Assembly (NCBI RefSeq): GCF_030503435.1
Contig: NZ_JAUKPO010000008.1
Coordinates: forward strand, 1 to 64,000
Direction of reading: 5' to 3'
Origin: Rhodocytophaga aerolata
Lineage (GTDB): Bacteria > Bacteroidota > Bacteroidia > Cytophagales > 172606-1
Length of the DNA: 64,000 nt
The notes below the pieces were generated by a model, which was not told where the DNA came from, did no database searches, and saw only the letters and a program-made list of their open reading frames with translations. The translations under genes were made by a program, and so were the position numbers. Shown piece by piece: positions 20,343 to 30,100 of the stretch. How positions within the stretch are numbered: the first letter of the stretch is position 1; each line of letters begins with the position of its first letter.

Positions 20343-21023
20343 TCAGAATACTTCCAGTTGCTTCCATAGTTTATTGAACTCTTGTTCAAATTGCTGAACA
20401 ACGCCTGGATGGTTGGTTACAAGAATATTTTCATGATTATGTGAAGCGGCACTACGGGTCCAGTTATAGCTCCCGGTCAGCACAATCTGGCTGTCTAGTA
20501 TTGCAAATTTATGATGCATGTGGTCCCGTGTCCGGTCTACCATTATGGGAATGCCAGCTTGCGCCAGCTGTTTAATATCCGATCCCATATCATGCAGTTT
20601 TTCATTATCGGTGATAATACGCATCCGTTTCCCGGCATGGTAACAGGATAAAATCTGGGAGGCTATGCGGTCATCACTAATGGTGAACACACAAATATCT
20701 ATTGTATCAATGGCTTGCTGTAGATGTGTTATAATTGCCTGCAAGCACTGTTCTCCCGGACTGAAGTATACCTGCTCTTCCGTTGCCGGATGCACCGCAG
20801 CAGCTAACAGTTTATTTGCTTCTTCCAGCCATGCCAGTAGTTGCTGGCTAGTTGCGTCTTTTAATTCATTATGTACCCAGTCAAAGATGCGGCTTCGTAA
20901 CCAGGCTTTTTTGTGTTCATCTGGCTTTTCTGCTTGTAGTATTTCTTTTAACGCTTGCTTCTCTTGCCTGCTTATCAGTTTGTCGCTGAATGACTGAAAA
21001 AAAGCCTGTTCTAACTTCTCCAT
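20343..21023 (-). CDS. phospholipase D-like domain protein, single HKD motif
   Basis: The product has 226 residues. A helical N-terminal half (about 1-90) precedes one PLD domain. The HKD motif HHKFAILD, followed by GSYNWTRSA, lies near residues 173-196, which matches HxKx4Dx6GSxN. Single-HKD proteins usually dimerise to form one active site and include bacterial nucleases (Nuc/BfiI type) and PLD6-like proteins. No signal peptide is seen, so cytoplasmic location is likely. The substrate, DNA or phospholipid, cannot be decided from sequence. The gene is probably monocistronic. Confidence 0.83.
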   Translation of the reverse strand: MEKLEQAFFQSFSDKLISRQEKQALKEILQAEKPDEHKKAWLRSRIFDWVHNELKDATSQQLLAWLEEANKLLAAAVHPATEEQVYFSPGEQCLQAIITHLQQAIDTIDICVFTISDDRIASQILSCYHAGKRMRIITDNEKLHDMGSDIKQLAQAGIPIMVDRTRDHMHHKFAILDSQIVLTGSYNWTRSAASHNHENILVTNHPGVVQQFEQEFNKLWKQLEVF

Positions 21024-21299
21024 ATACTAAATATTTTTTGTAAAATTTCGTTTTATACTAACCATCTTTGCACTGGTTCTTGGTCTTGGCTGCTGCCCGG
21101 ATTTGTTTTCCAGGTAGCTACGTCAGGTAGTGTATATACTACAATCAACCAGGTTGCCAGCTTGGATGAATTACTTGACGGGACGTAAACTGCCCAAAGA
21201 ACAAGCCTTGATTTTTCCGGTTGAAGTTTACAAATTTTATTAAGGAATTTTCAAACAATCTTTAGTATCTTTAATTATAGTTAATGAAAAGATGTAGCA

Positions 21300-21839
21300 A
21301 TGGAAGTTTTTGTACTATTTGTTCTGTTTCTAGGAAGTCTTTTTGTTAGAGCTCTCCTATTCAAACCTAATGATCCTACCTCCCGCGATGAAAAAAAATT
21401 TAAGGCAGGCATACAACTGATTACCGGCCGGAGATATGAGGAAGGATTCCAATACTTTAACAAAGCCCTGAAAGAAAATCCTAAAAGTGGCCTAGCGTAT
21501 GCTTACAGGGGCAGATGTAATCTGTATCTGAATGATTTATTTGCTGCAATCTACGACACAACCGAAGCCCTGGCATATGACCATTGTATTGCCGATGCGT
21601 ATCTGGTAAAAGGGATTGCCCTGTTTGAGTTGGAGATGTATAAAGATGCTTTTATTGAGTTTGATAAAGCCGTATGGTATGCCCGCAACAACGGTGAAGC
21701 TTACCGATGGCGGGCACTATGCCGGGCAAAACTAGGCATGACCGACAAAGCCTATGAAGATTTTGCCAAAGCCATAGAACTTGGCGACGAGCACGCCAGT
21801 TATTATATTGGCAAACGTGGCATGATTGAAATACTTTAG
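21300..21839 (+). CDS. tetratricopeptide repeat protein
   Basis: The 179-residue product starts with a hydrophobic stretch (about residues 2-18), probably a membrane anchor. Three to four TPR units follow, seen as repeated A-x-x-x-x-G/A patterns (SGLAYAYRGRCNLYL, AYLVKGIALFEL, AYRWRALCRAKLG). TPRs bind protein partners, and the partner is unknown. A TATCTTTA box at 21266-21273 lies 26 nt before the ATG. A terminator follows at 21875. Confidence 0.82.
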   Translation: MEVFVLFVLFLGSLFVRALLFKPNDPTSRDEKKFKAGIQLITGRRYEEGFQYFNKALKENPKSGLAYAYRGRCNLYLNDLFAAIYDTTEALAYDHCIADAYLVKGIALFELEMYKDAFIEFDKAVWYARNNGEAYRWRALCRAKLGMTDKAYEDFAKAIELGDEHASYYIGKRGMIEIL

Positions 21840-21874
21840 ATAGAATGAACTTCTGTTTCCCAATCCTACTGTAG

Positions 21875-21896
21875 AGCCGCTGATGCCGGCTTTTTT
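21875..21896 (+). terminator. terminator after the TPR gene
   Basis: The stem AGCCG/CGGCT (21875-21879 with 21887-21891) has a 7-nt loop and runs into T6. Confidence 0.7.
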
Positions 21897-22004
21897 AGTA
21901 ACGGCTTTTCTGTTTGGATAAATCAGCACTCAGATATTACAGCAGCACTATTGATTTTATTGAGGTTTCTCACTAAACTGCCATGGCAACAAATACTCAG
22001 GCCA

Positions 22005-24356
22005 ATGGTTAAGAATGTACCCACCACACAAAAGCTTTTTTTTAAACTCGTAGCTTTTCTTTTTGGGGGCCTGCTGACCATCCATAGCTATGGGCAGAAC
22101 AGAAAAGACCTTTCACCCATACAGTATGTAAACCCCTTAATTGGAACAGCCATCAGCAATACGGAAAGTGCCAAAATTCACAGTGAAGCAGGTTCAGAAC
22201 TAAAAGGGCAAACATTTCCGGCCGTAGGCGTACCGCATGGCATGACCCACTGGACTCCTCAGACCCGTGCCACCGAAAGGAAATGCCTTTCCCCCTATTA
22301 CTATGAAGAAACCCGTATCCAAGGCTTCCGCGGCAGCCATTGGATGAGTGGCTCCTGCACACAGGATTATGGCAGTGTAACCATCATGCCCATGAGTGGC
22401 ACCTTGAAAACAGATGTAGTAGCCCGTGCTTCAGCTTTTGATCATAAGCATGAGAAAGCTACACCTGCCTATTACTCCGTAAAACTTGATGATTACCAGA
22501 TTACCGCGGAACTAACCGGGACATCCCATGCCGGATTTCTTCGGTTTACCTATGCACAAGAACAAGAAGCCTATTTAATTATTGAACCCAATAGTGATGA
22601 AGGAGAAGGCTACGTAGAAATTGATGCAGAGAAAAATGAAATAAGTGGCTATAATCCGGTGCACCGCATTTACCAGGGATGGGGAAAACCTGCCGGCTTT
22701 AGCGGGTATTTTGTGGCTGTATTCGACCATCCGTTTGCGGAGTATGGCAGCTGGCAACAACAAGATAGCTTGCAACCCGGCGTACGCACAGCCAAAGGAA
22801 CCCAGTCGCCGGTTGGAGCCTATGTGCGGTTTGCCTCTGAAAAAAATCTGGTTGTGCAAGTGAAAATCGGCCATTCCTTTACGAGCCTGGAAGCTGCCAG
22901 AAAAAACCTGAATGCGCAGATAAAAGGATGGAATTTTGAGGGTATAAAACAACAATCGGAACGGGCCTGGAACTCCGCATTGAGTAAAATCCAAGTGAAA
23001 GGAAGCTCAGAGAAAGACAAAATCATGTTCTATACTGCCCTGTATCACACCAAAATTATCCCCCGTATTTTCAGTGATGCTGATGGCACTTACCCCGGCT
23101 TTGCCGATGATGAAAAGGTGTATACAACCAGCGGGTATGACTATTATGAAGACTTCTCTCTATGGGATACCTACCGGGCCGTGCATCCGCTGCTAACGCT
23201 ACTGGAACCCAAACGGACATCCGATATGGTAAACTCGTTGCTGCGGAAAGCCGAACAAGGAAGCTGGTTACCCATATTTCCCTGCTGGAACAGCTACACG
23301 GCTGCCATGATCGGCGACCATGCCCTTTCGATGATTGGCGATGCCTACATTAAGAACATTGAAGGATTTGATGCCCAGCTGGCCTATGAAGTAATGCGGA
23401 AGAATGCCTTTGAAGCAAATACCGACATAGCAGATTATAAAGAAGGAAAGGGCCGTAGAGCAATGGATTCATACCTGAAATACGGTTACATTCCGCTGGA
23501 AGACTCTGTACCAGATGCCTTTCATAAACGGGAGCAGGTTTCCAGGACTCTGGAGTATGCTTATGATGATTTTGTACTGGCACAGGTAGCTAAAAAACTT
23601 GGAAAAGAACAAGACTATCAACAGCTTATTCAACGGGCGGCTAATTATAAACATGTATTTGATACTAGCACTGGCTATGTACGTGGCCGCTACGCCGATG
23701 GCCGATGGATTGAGAATTTTGATCCGTTTGCCCTGCGGGCTTCTTTCATCACCGAAGGTTCTCCTTATCAATATACATGGTATGTACCACATGATGTAGC
23801 CGGGCTGATACAAGTAATGGGTGGGAAAGAAAAATTTATCAACCGGCTGGATACGTTGTTCGAAAAACGGTATTACTGGCACGGCAACGAACCAGGTCAC
23901 CAGACAGCATATCTATATGCGTATGCAGGTATACCCTGGAAAACACAACAACGCGTACGGGATATTATCCGGGAAGAATATTCATCAGAATCGGGAGGAT
24001 TAAGTGGAAATGAAGACTCCGGACAGATGTCTGCCTGGCTGGTATTCAGCATGGCGGGTTTTTATCCAGTGTGCCCTGGTATGCCGTATTATGTACTGGG
24101 TAGCCCCATGTTCGATACTATTACCTTAACAGGGCCTGCTGGTAGGAAATTTACCATTCAGGCCAGAAAACAATCAGATACGAACCGGTATATTCAGTCA
24201 GCCAAACTCAATAATAAGCCCTTTACCCGTAGTTACCTCCTGCACGAAGAAATTGCCAACGGAGGACAACTGGTGCTGGAAATGGGCAGCAAGCCCAATC
24301 CTGCCTGGGGAAATTCAACTGCTGATCTGCCGCCTTCTATGGGAATGGGAGAGTAA
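22005..24356 (+). CDS. GH92 family alpha-mannosidase, exported
   Basis: I start it at the ATG at 22005, giving about 783 residues with a signal peptide ending HSYGQ. The frame continues back to a TTG at 21951. The mature protein begins YVNPLIGT and contains the GH92 hallmarks GNEPGHQTAYLY and GNEDSGQMSAW, followed by FYPVCPG. GH92 enzymes are calcium-dependent exo-alpha-mannosidases that trim alpha-1,2 and related linkages from N-glycans or mannans in the periplasm or outside the cell. No SusC/SusD pair accompanies it here, so it is not in an obvious polysaccharide-utilisation locus. Confidence 0.92.
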   Translation: MVKNVPTTQKLFFKLVAFLFGGLLTIHSYGQNRKDLSPIQYVNPLIGTAISNTESAKIHSEAGSELKGQTFPAVGVPHGMTHWTPQTRATERKCLSPYYYEETRIQGFRGSHWMSGSCTQDYGSVTIMPMSGTLKTDVVARASAFDHKHEKATPAYYSVKLDDYQITAELTGTSHAGFLRFTYAQEQEAYLIIEPNSDEGEGYVEIDAEKNEISGYNPVHRIYQGWGKPAGFSGYFVAVFDHPFAEYGSWQQQDSLQPGVRTAKGTQSPVGAYVRFASEKNLVVQVKIGHSFTSLEAARKNLNAQIKGWNFEGIKQQSERAWNSALSKIQVKGSSEKDKIMFYTALYHTKIIPRIFSDADGTYPGFADDEKVYTTSGYDYYEDFSLWDTYRAVHPLLTLLEPKRTSDMVNSLLRKAEQGSWLPIFPCWNSYTAAMIGDHALSMIGDAYIKNIEGFDAQLAYEVMRKNAFEANTDIADYKEGKGRRAMDSYLKYGYIPLEDSVPDAFHKREQVSRTLEYAYDDFVLAQVAKKLGKEQDYQQLIQRAANYKHVFDTSTGYVRGRYADGRWIENFDPFALRASFITEGSPYQYTWYVPHDVAGLIQVMGGKEKFINRLDTLFEKRYYWHGNEPGHQTAYLYAYAGIPWKTQQRVRDIIREEYSSESGGLSGNEDSGQMSAWLVFSMAGFYPVCPGMPYYVLGSPMFDTITLTGPAGRKFTIQARKQSDTNRYIQSAKLNNKPFTRSYLLHEEIANGGQLVLEMGSKPNPAWGNSTADLPPSMGMGE

Positions 24357-24426
24357 TTGAGAGAAACTTCTTAGCTTTAATGACCGTGTGAGGAAGTATT
24401 TTTATTAATTTATCCCGAATGTATAC

Positions 24427-25155
24427 ATGGCCATACACATAGGCACTTCCGGCTGGAGCTACGACCATTGGCATGGCGTGCTATATCCACACGTCATTCC
24501 TCCCAGAGACCGGCTTGGATATTATACAGAGCGGTTTCACACAGCGGAATTAAACAGCAGCTATTACAAATGGCCAGGCAACGCCAGTTTTTCAAGCTGG
24601 AAACGCAGACTGCCAGACTGGTTTATTCTGACAGTAAAAGCCCCGAGAGGGTTAACCCATTCCAAAAAATTATATAGTCCTGAAAAATGGATAAACCGGA
24701 TTTCACAAGGCATGCATGCATTAGGTGGAAAATTAGGTGTATTGCTGGTACAGCTCTCTCCTAAATTTGAATACGATTATGCAAGATTAGAATATTTTCT
24801 GCAGCAAATGCCCAAATGGATTAAAGTGGCTGTAGAATTCAGGCATCCCAGCTGGCACCAGGATTCCATTTTTCATCTCTTAGAAAAGCATGGAGCTGCC
24901 TACTGCATTATGAGTGGTGCCCATCTGCCTTGTATGTTGAGAGTTACTGCTCCCTTTGTGTATGTTCGACTACATGGCCCGGACACCGAATGGTTGTATG
25001 GCGGATCTTATTCCGATAATGATCTGCACTGGTGGGCCGACCGCATCCGGGAATGGGAACATATGGGTAAAGATGTTTATGTGTATTTTAACAATGACGG
25101 CGGCGGAAATGCGGTACGGAATGCACAAACCCTTAAGTGGATTTTAGGCGTTTAA
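24427..25155 (+). CDS. DUF72 family protein (YecE-like)
   Basis: The 242-residue protein begins IHIGTSGWSYDHWHG and has the family landmarks FHTAELNSSYYKWP, KAPRGLTH and YVRLHGPD, then VYFNNDGGGNAVRNA at the end. DUF72 proteins form a TIM-barrel-like fold of unknown biochemical role and are widespread in bacteria. Length is normal and no export signal is present. The gene precedes the HIBADH-like dehydrogenase gene by 47 bp on the same strand, but the latter has its own promoter-like box. Confidence 0.9.
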   Translation: MAIHIGTSGWSYDHWHGVLYPHVIPPRDRLGYYTERFHTAELNSSYYKWPGNASFSSWKRRLPDWFILTVKAPRGLTHSKKLYSPEKWINRISQGMHALGGKLGVLLVQLSPKFEYDYARLEYFLQQMPKWIKVAVEFRHPSWHQDSIFHLLEKHGAAYCIMSGAHLPCMLRVTAPFVYVRLHGPDTEWLYGGSYSDNDLHWWADRIREWEHMGKDVYVYFNNDGGGNAVRNAQTLKWILGV

Positions 25156-25190
25156 CTTAAAGAATTCTTCTTATACGTTAGTTTATACCT

Positions 25191-25198
25191 TATCTTTA
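25191..25198 (+). promoter_or_regulatory. TATCTTTA box 4 nt before a start codon
   Basis: TATCTTTA resembles the Bacteroidota -7 element TAnnTTTG and ends 4 nt before the ATG at 25203. The same spacing occurs at 9923-9930 and 62207-62214. If functional, transcription would begin at or near the start codon. Confidence 0.3.
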
Positions 25199-25202
25199 TA
25201 CC

Positions 25203-26099
25203 ATGCACATAGGATTTATCGGCCTGGGAAGAATGGGATTTCCCATGGCCCAATGTTTACTGAATGCCGGATTTGAATTAACTGTTTACAACCGTACCTC
25301 CTCTAAAGCTACGCCGCTGCTGAACGCAGGAGCCAGGCTAGCCAACTCGCCTCTGGAAACAATCAGTCCGGGAGGTATAGTGATTACCATGGTTTCCGAC
25401 GATCAGGTACTGGAAGAAACACTCAGTGAGAAATTCTGCCAGACACTCGGGAAAGATGGTGTACATCTATCCATGAGTACTTTGTCTTTGGAAATTGCCC
25501 GGAAACTTTCTGCCAGGCAGCAGCAGTATGGCAACCACTATGTAGCCGCCCCGGTTTTTGGTCCACCGGCAGCCGCCGCAGAAAAGAAGTTATGGATTTG
25601 CCTGTCTGGGAATGAGGAAGCTAAAATGCGGACCATGCCCATACTGGAAGTAATGAGCCAGGGGATTTATGATTTTGGGGTAGAACCTACAGCGGCTACC
25701 CTCGTTAAGCTCACCGGAAATTTCATGATCCAGTCTGCCCTGGAAGCTATGTCAGAAGGGCTAACCCTGGCCGAAAAACATGGACTGGATCAAAAGCAAG
25801 TAATGGGTATGCTCACCGATACTATTTTCGCTTGCGCACCTTACAAGAACTATGGAAAGAAAATTGCCGAAAAACGCTTTGATGAGGTAAGCTTTTCACT
25901 CAGCCTGGCAGCTAAAGATAACCGCTTGGTCAGAGAAGCAGCCGCAGAAAAACAACTGTCTATGCCGCTGGCACAATTGGTACAAGAGCATTTTCAAGCA
26001 GGTTTAGATAAGCAGCGTGGCGAACTGGATATGACGGCTATAGCCCTGAAATCTCTGGAAAGTGCCGGTTTGGCCGGAAAAGAAGGAACCAACAGTTAA
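25203..26099 (+). CDS. NAD(P)-dependent beta-hydroxyacid dehydrogenase (HIBADH/GLYR family)
   Basis: The 298-residue product begins with the Rossmann motif IGFIGLGRMGFPMA characteristic of 3-hydroxyisobutyrate dehydrogenase-related enzymes. The catalytic Lys lies in TLVKLTGNFM, and a conserved KDNRL segment lies near residue 237. The family oxidises beta-hydroxyacids or reduces semialdehydes such as glyoxylate. The exact substrate is not clear, but the lack of a typical HIBADH GxxxG substrate loop suggests a glyoxylate/succinic-semialdehyde reductase-like member. The stop codon overlaps the stop of the convergent DUF6644 gene within a shared TTAA. Confidence 0.85.
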   Translation: MHIGFIGLGRMGFPMAQCLLNAGFELTVYNRTSSKATPLLNAGARLANSPLETISPGGIVITMVSDDQVLEETLSEKFCQTLGKDGVHLSMSTLSLEIARKLSARQQQYGNHYVAAPVFGPPAAAAEKKLWICLSGNEEAKMRTMPILEVMSQGIYDFGVEPTAATLVKLTGNFMIQSALEAMSEGLTLAEKHGLDQKQVMGMLTDTIFACAPYKNYGKKIAEKRFDEVSFSLSLAAKDNRLVREAAAEKQLSMPLAQLVQEHFQAGLDKQRGELDMTAIALKSLESAGLAGKEGTNS

Positions 26100-26587
26100 T
26101 ACGCCAGCAAGCGGCCACAAGCAATAATGGCAATCCATAAAATAAGGGAGGCACCTGCAGCTAATTTAGCGCCTGTTGGCGTAGCCATTTTTTCATTCCA
26201 GCTGGCCGACGACCGGAAGGTAAGTCTGTGAAAGATGGCTACATTGATTCCTGCCAGAAGCAGTAATGCCATTTTTAGCCAGAAGGTAGGATCTGTACTC
26301 AGGGCCAGAGCGTTGGTAATAAAAAGTAAGATGCCCGAAGGAATAACCAAGGCTAACCCTCGTCTGGACCATGGCAACAGGTGATCGGCCAAACCTACGA
26401 CAGGCAGGTACGCAGAAAAACCGAGTAGCCGGAGATCAAACATAAAAGCAGCGCCTACCAGTAAGGTAATGCCAATGATATGGATGATCTCCAGGCCCGG
26501 ATATAACCATAAGGATTGCCGGATAGCTACAGATAGATCCGTATTTTCCAGCCATTGCATCCAGGAGTTAACAGAACCTACGTCCAT
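26096..26587 (-). CDS. DUF6644-like integral membrane protein
   Basis: The product has 163 residues and about four hydrophobic helices. The conserved-looking sequence begins SVAIRQSLWLYPGLEIIHIIG, shared with small membrane proteins now filed as DUF6644. His residues near the first helix could bind heme, but this is not established. Its ATG overlaps the stop of the DUF6152 gene in TAATG, so the two are translationally coupled. Pairing of these two families is common in my experience of such genomes. The function is unknown. Confidence 0.68.
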   Translation of the reverse strand: MDVGSVNSWMQWLENTDLSVAIRQSLWLYPGLEIIHIIGITLLVGAAFMFDLRLLGFSAYLPVVGLADHLLPWSRRGLALVIPSGILLFITNALALSTDPTFWLKMALLLLAGINVAIFHRLTFRSSASWNEKMATPTGAKLAAGASLILWIAIIACGRLLAY

Positions 26588-26943
26588 TAACGCAATTCAT
26601 ATTTCTCACCATTAATAACTATCCGTTCGGCCCGCATTTCATCTTTTATTTCTTTATGAGGATAACCCACCACTTGAAGCGTTGCGCCTTTTTTTATCAT
26701 ATCGGCTTTTACTCCCCGGGCTTCCATGCGGCTGGTGGGTGCTAAGATCACTGTCCACACTTTATTTTTATCATCTTTTATTTTAGCGCTTGCATGTGGA
26801 TTTTCATAGGTAGACTCCTGAATGGTGCCAGTGTAGTCGAGTACTTTTGTCTGATCATAATTCCCCCATCCATGATGGAAGCTGGTGAAAGCAGCAAAAA
26901 TCAGAATAAAGGCTGCTAAAAAAAGTTTATGAAATGTAGTCAT
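26587..26943 (-). CDS. DUF6152-like exported protein
   Basis: The 118-residue product has a signal peptide (about residues 1-20) and a single small beta-barrel-like domain (OB-like). It contains FHHGWGNYD, a YTGTIQESTYENPHA segment with the NPHA motif, and GYPHKE near the end. These match DUF6152 proteins, which are periplasmic and of unknown role. The gene is the first of a two-gene unit with the DUF6644 gene. His residues near the N-terminus might bind metal. Confidence 0.72.
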   Translation of the reverse strand: MTTFHKLFLAAFILIFAAFTSFHHGWGNYDQTKVLDYTGTIQESTYENPHASAKIKDDKNKVWTVILAPTSRMEARGVKADMIKKGATLQVVGYPHKEIKDEMRAERIVINGEKYELR

Positions 26944-27043
26944 GGTGGAAAGTGGTTTACTGATTATGTTATATAACGATAAAGAAAGAATCTTAGCATT
27001 TTTTCTTGAATAAATTCTACTAGGTGTGTCTATATATAGCCAG

Positions 27044-27079
27044 AAAAAAAAGGAGCCAGAAAATTTCCGGCTCTTTTTT
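27044..27079 (-). terminator. terminator of the metal-efflux operon
   Basis: The stem GAGCC/GGCTC (27053-27057 with 27069-27073) is extended by flanking A/T pairs and gives a T8 run on the minus strand, just after the pump gene stop. Confidence 0.75.
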
Positions 27080-27120
27080 AATTGTTAACTTTTACTATAA
27101 AATTTTCGAGTTTCTTATGA

Positions 27121-30100
27121 CTAGGCATGAACAGTTGCTATCTGCTTAGCTCGTTTTTTATCCTTCACTTTATAAGCCATCTCAAATACAAGCGGGAAAA
27201 TCAATAATGTCAGTACAGTAGCTGTAATTAGGCCACCGATCACCACAATAGCCAGCGGCTTCTGAGTTTCTGAACCAATACCTGTTGAAATAGCCGCCGG
27301 TATCAGGCCAATAGCCGCCATTAAAGCCGTCATCACTACCGGACGTACCCTGGAAGCTACGCCCTCTTTTAGGGCTTGTTCTAAGGGCATTTTAAATTTA
27401 ATGAGGTTGGTTTTAAACACGCTAATCAGGATAACCCCATTCTGGATACAAATACCAAACAAGGCAATAAAACCAATGCCGGCAGAAATACTAAAGATGG
27501 TGCCAGTTACATGCAGCGCCAGAATTCCCCCTATTAAGGCAAAAGGCACATTCACTAAAACCAGGCCGGCATCTTTGCTGTTGCCGAAGGTGATGAACAA
27601 GATCAGGAAAATAAGCACCAGACTGATAGGCACTACCTGGGTTAACTTCTGCGTGGCCCGCACCTGGTTTTCAAACTCCCCACTCCAGGCAATGCTATAG
27701 CCTTTCGGCAGCGAAATCACCGCATTTACTTTGTCTTGCGCCTCCTCAATGGTACTTCCCAGGTCCCTTTCGCGGATAGAAAACTTAATTGCAATAAACC
27801 TGGAATTATTATCACGGTACACAAAAGCAGGCCCGGTTACGGTTTTGATCTCCGAAATCTCTTTCAGGGGAATTTTACCGCCCCGTAAAGTGGGCACTTT
27901 TAGTTCTTCAATATCACTCACCGACGAGCGGAACTCTTTCGGGTATCGGATTCGTACATCAAATTTCTTCTCTTTTTCATATAGCTGCGTCACCGACTTT
28001 CCGCCTATAGCCATTTCTATCACGGCCTGGGCATCGGCCATGGTTACGCCGTAGTTACCCATTTTCTCTTCATTCAGCACAATACTCAGTTCGGGCTGAC
28101 CCAGGTTCCGCAAAATACCCAGGTCTTTTACGCCTTGTACCGTTTTCAAAATACCTGCTACCGAATCGGCTTTGGTATTGAGTTCTTCCAGGTCTGGGCC
28201 AAATATCTTCACTGCCAGTGATGCATTGATACCGGCTACGGCTTCGGCTACGTTATCAATAATAGGCTGCGAATAATTGTACACTATACCCGGATATTGC
28301 CGCAGTTTTTCATCCATTTCTTCAATCAGCTCATCCACAGAAATTTTGCGTTTCCACTGCTCTTTGGGATATAGGTTTACCTGGCACTGCACATAAAAAA
28401 AGCCAGATGGATCGGTGCCGTCGTTGGAGCGGCCAGTCTGGGAAAGTACCGATTCTACTTCCTCAAACGAATTGAGGGTTTCGCGGAAAATACGCACCAT
28501 TTTGGTGGTTTCGGTTAACGAGCTACTCATCGGCAGTTTGGCTTCTACCCACAGAGCCCCTTCGTTGAGGGTAGGCAAAAACTCAGAACCCAGGAATTTA
28601 AAGGAGTACAAACTGCCCATCATAATGGCTAGGGCTACCACCATGCTTGCCAGTTTATTGGCATAAGTAAAGCGGAACCCATTGTTTACAATCCGGTTAA
28701 AGAACTCTACAATCGGGTTATGCTTCTCTTTTACATTCTTATTGAGCAGGAAGCTTACCAGAACCGGCACCAGGGTAAGGGTAAAGATGAGGGCACCTAG
28801 CAGGGCAAAGCCGAGGGTATAGGCCAGAGGCGAAAACATTTTACCTTCTACTTTCTCAAACGCAAAGATGGGCAACAAACAAGTAATGATAATGAGCTTG
28901 GAAAAGAAGATAGCTTTCCCCATTTCCGCGTCGGTTTTCTTAATTAACCCTAATTTTGACAAACGGTTGTACACGGGCATCCCTACCTGATGGGCTTTCT
29001 GATCGAGCACCACAAACAGACCTTCCACCATTACTACGGCCCCGTCTATAATAATTCCAAAGTCGATAGCCCCCATGGAAAGCAGGTTGGCCGACATGCC
29101 TTTCATTTTCATACAGATAAAAGCAAAGAGCAACGAAAGCGGAATAATGATAGACACAATCAGGGTGGTACGCCAGTCGGCCATAAACAGGAACACAATT
29201 ACAGTTACGAAAATAATGCCTTCCACCAGGTTATGGGTCACTGTTTTGGTGCAAAATTCCATCAGCTTATCCCGGTCGTAGAAGGTAACCATTTTCACAT
29301 CCGACGGCAGCACTTTGGTATTCAGTTCTTCTATTTTGGCTTTTACCAGCTTCAGCACTTCGGCCGGGTTCTCCCCTTTCCGCATTACTACAATGCCCTC
29401 TACCACATCGTCATTGTCATCCATGCCTACCTGCCCTACTCTGGGAAGCTCACTTTCTACAACAGCCGCTACATTTTTTACCAGGATTGGTGTATTATTA
29501 ATATGGTCAATAATGATGTTTTCAATATCCGGAATGGAGTTGAGCAAACCAATGCCACGCACTACATAGGCCTGGCCGCTCCGCTCGATTACATCTCCGC
29601 CTACATTGATATTACTCTTGGCTACTGCATTATATACTTCCAGTGGAGTAAGTCCATATTTGCTAAGTAAAGCCGGATTTACCGTAATTTCATACGCTTT
29701 AATGGCTCCCCCGAAGGCTACAATATCGGCTACCCCGGCCACACTCCGCAGCTGCCGGTCGATGGTCCAGTTCTGGATAGCCAGCAGGTCACGTACATCG
29801 CGGCTTTTGCTCTGCAGGGTATAGCGGAATATTTCGCCAGTCGGGCCATAGGGTGGCTGTACATTGGGGTCGGCACCATCGGGCAGGTTTACTCCGGAGA
29901 GCAGGTTATTTACTTGTTGCCTGGCGAAAAAATCTTCTACATCGTCGTCGAAAATAATTTTAATAACCGACAAGCCAAACATGGAGATCGAGCGGACACT
30001 GGTCTTTTTCTGCACTGAATTCATGGCTACCTCGATGGGCACGGTTACGAAGCGTTCTATTTCTTCGGCACTGCGGCCATTCCACTGGGTAACAATGATA

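Noticed and set aside
28990-29670. 226-codon frame on the plus strand
   Set aside because: It lies wholly antisense to the CzcA-type pump gene, which has unmistakable motifs in its own frame.
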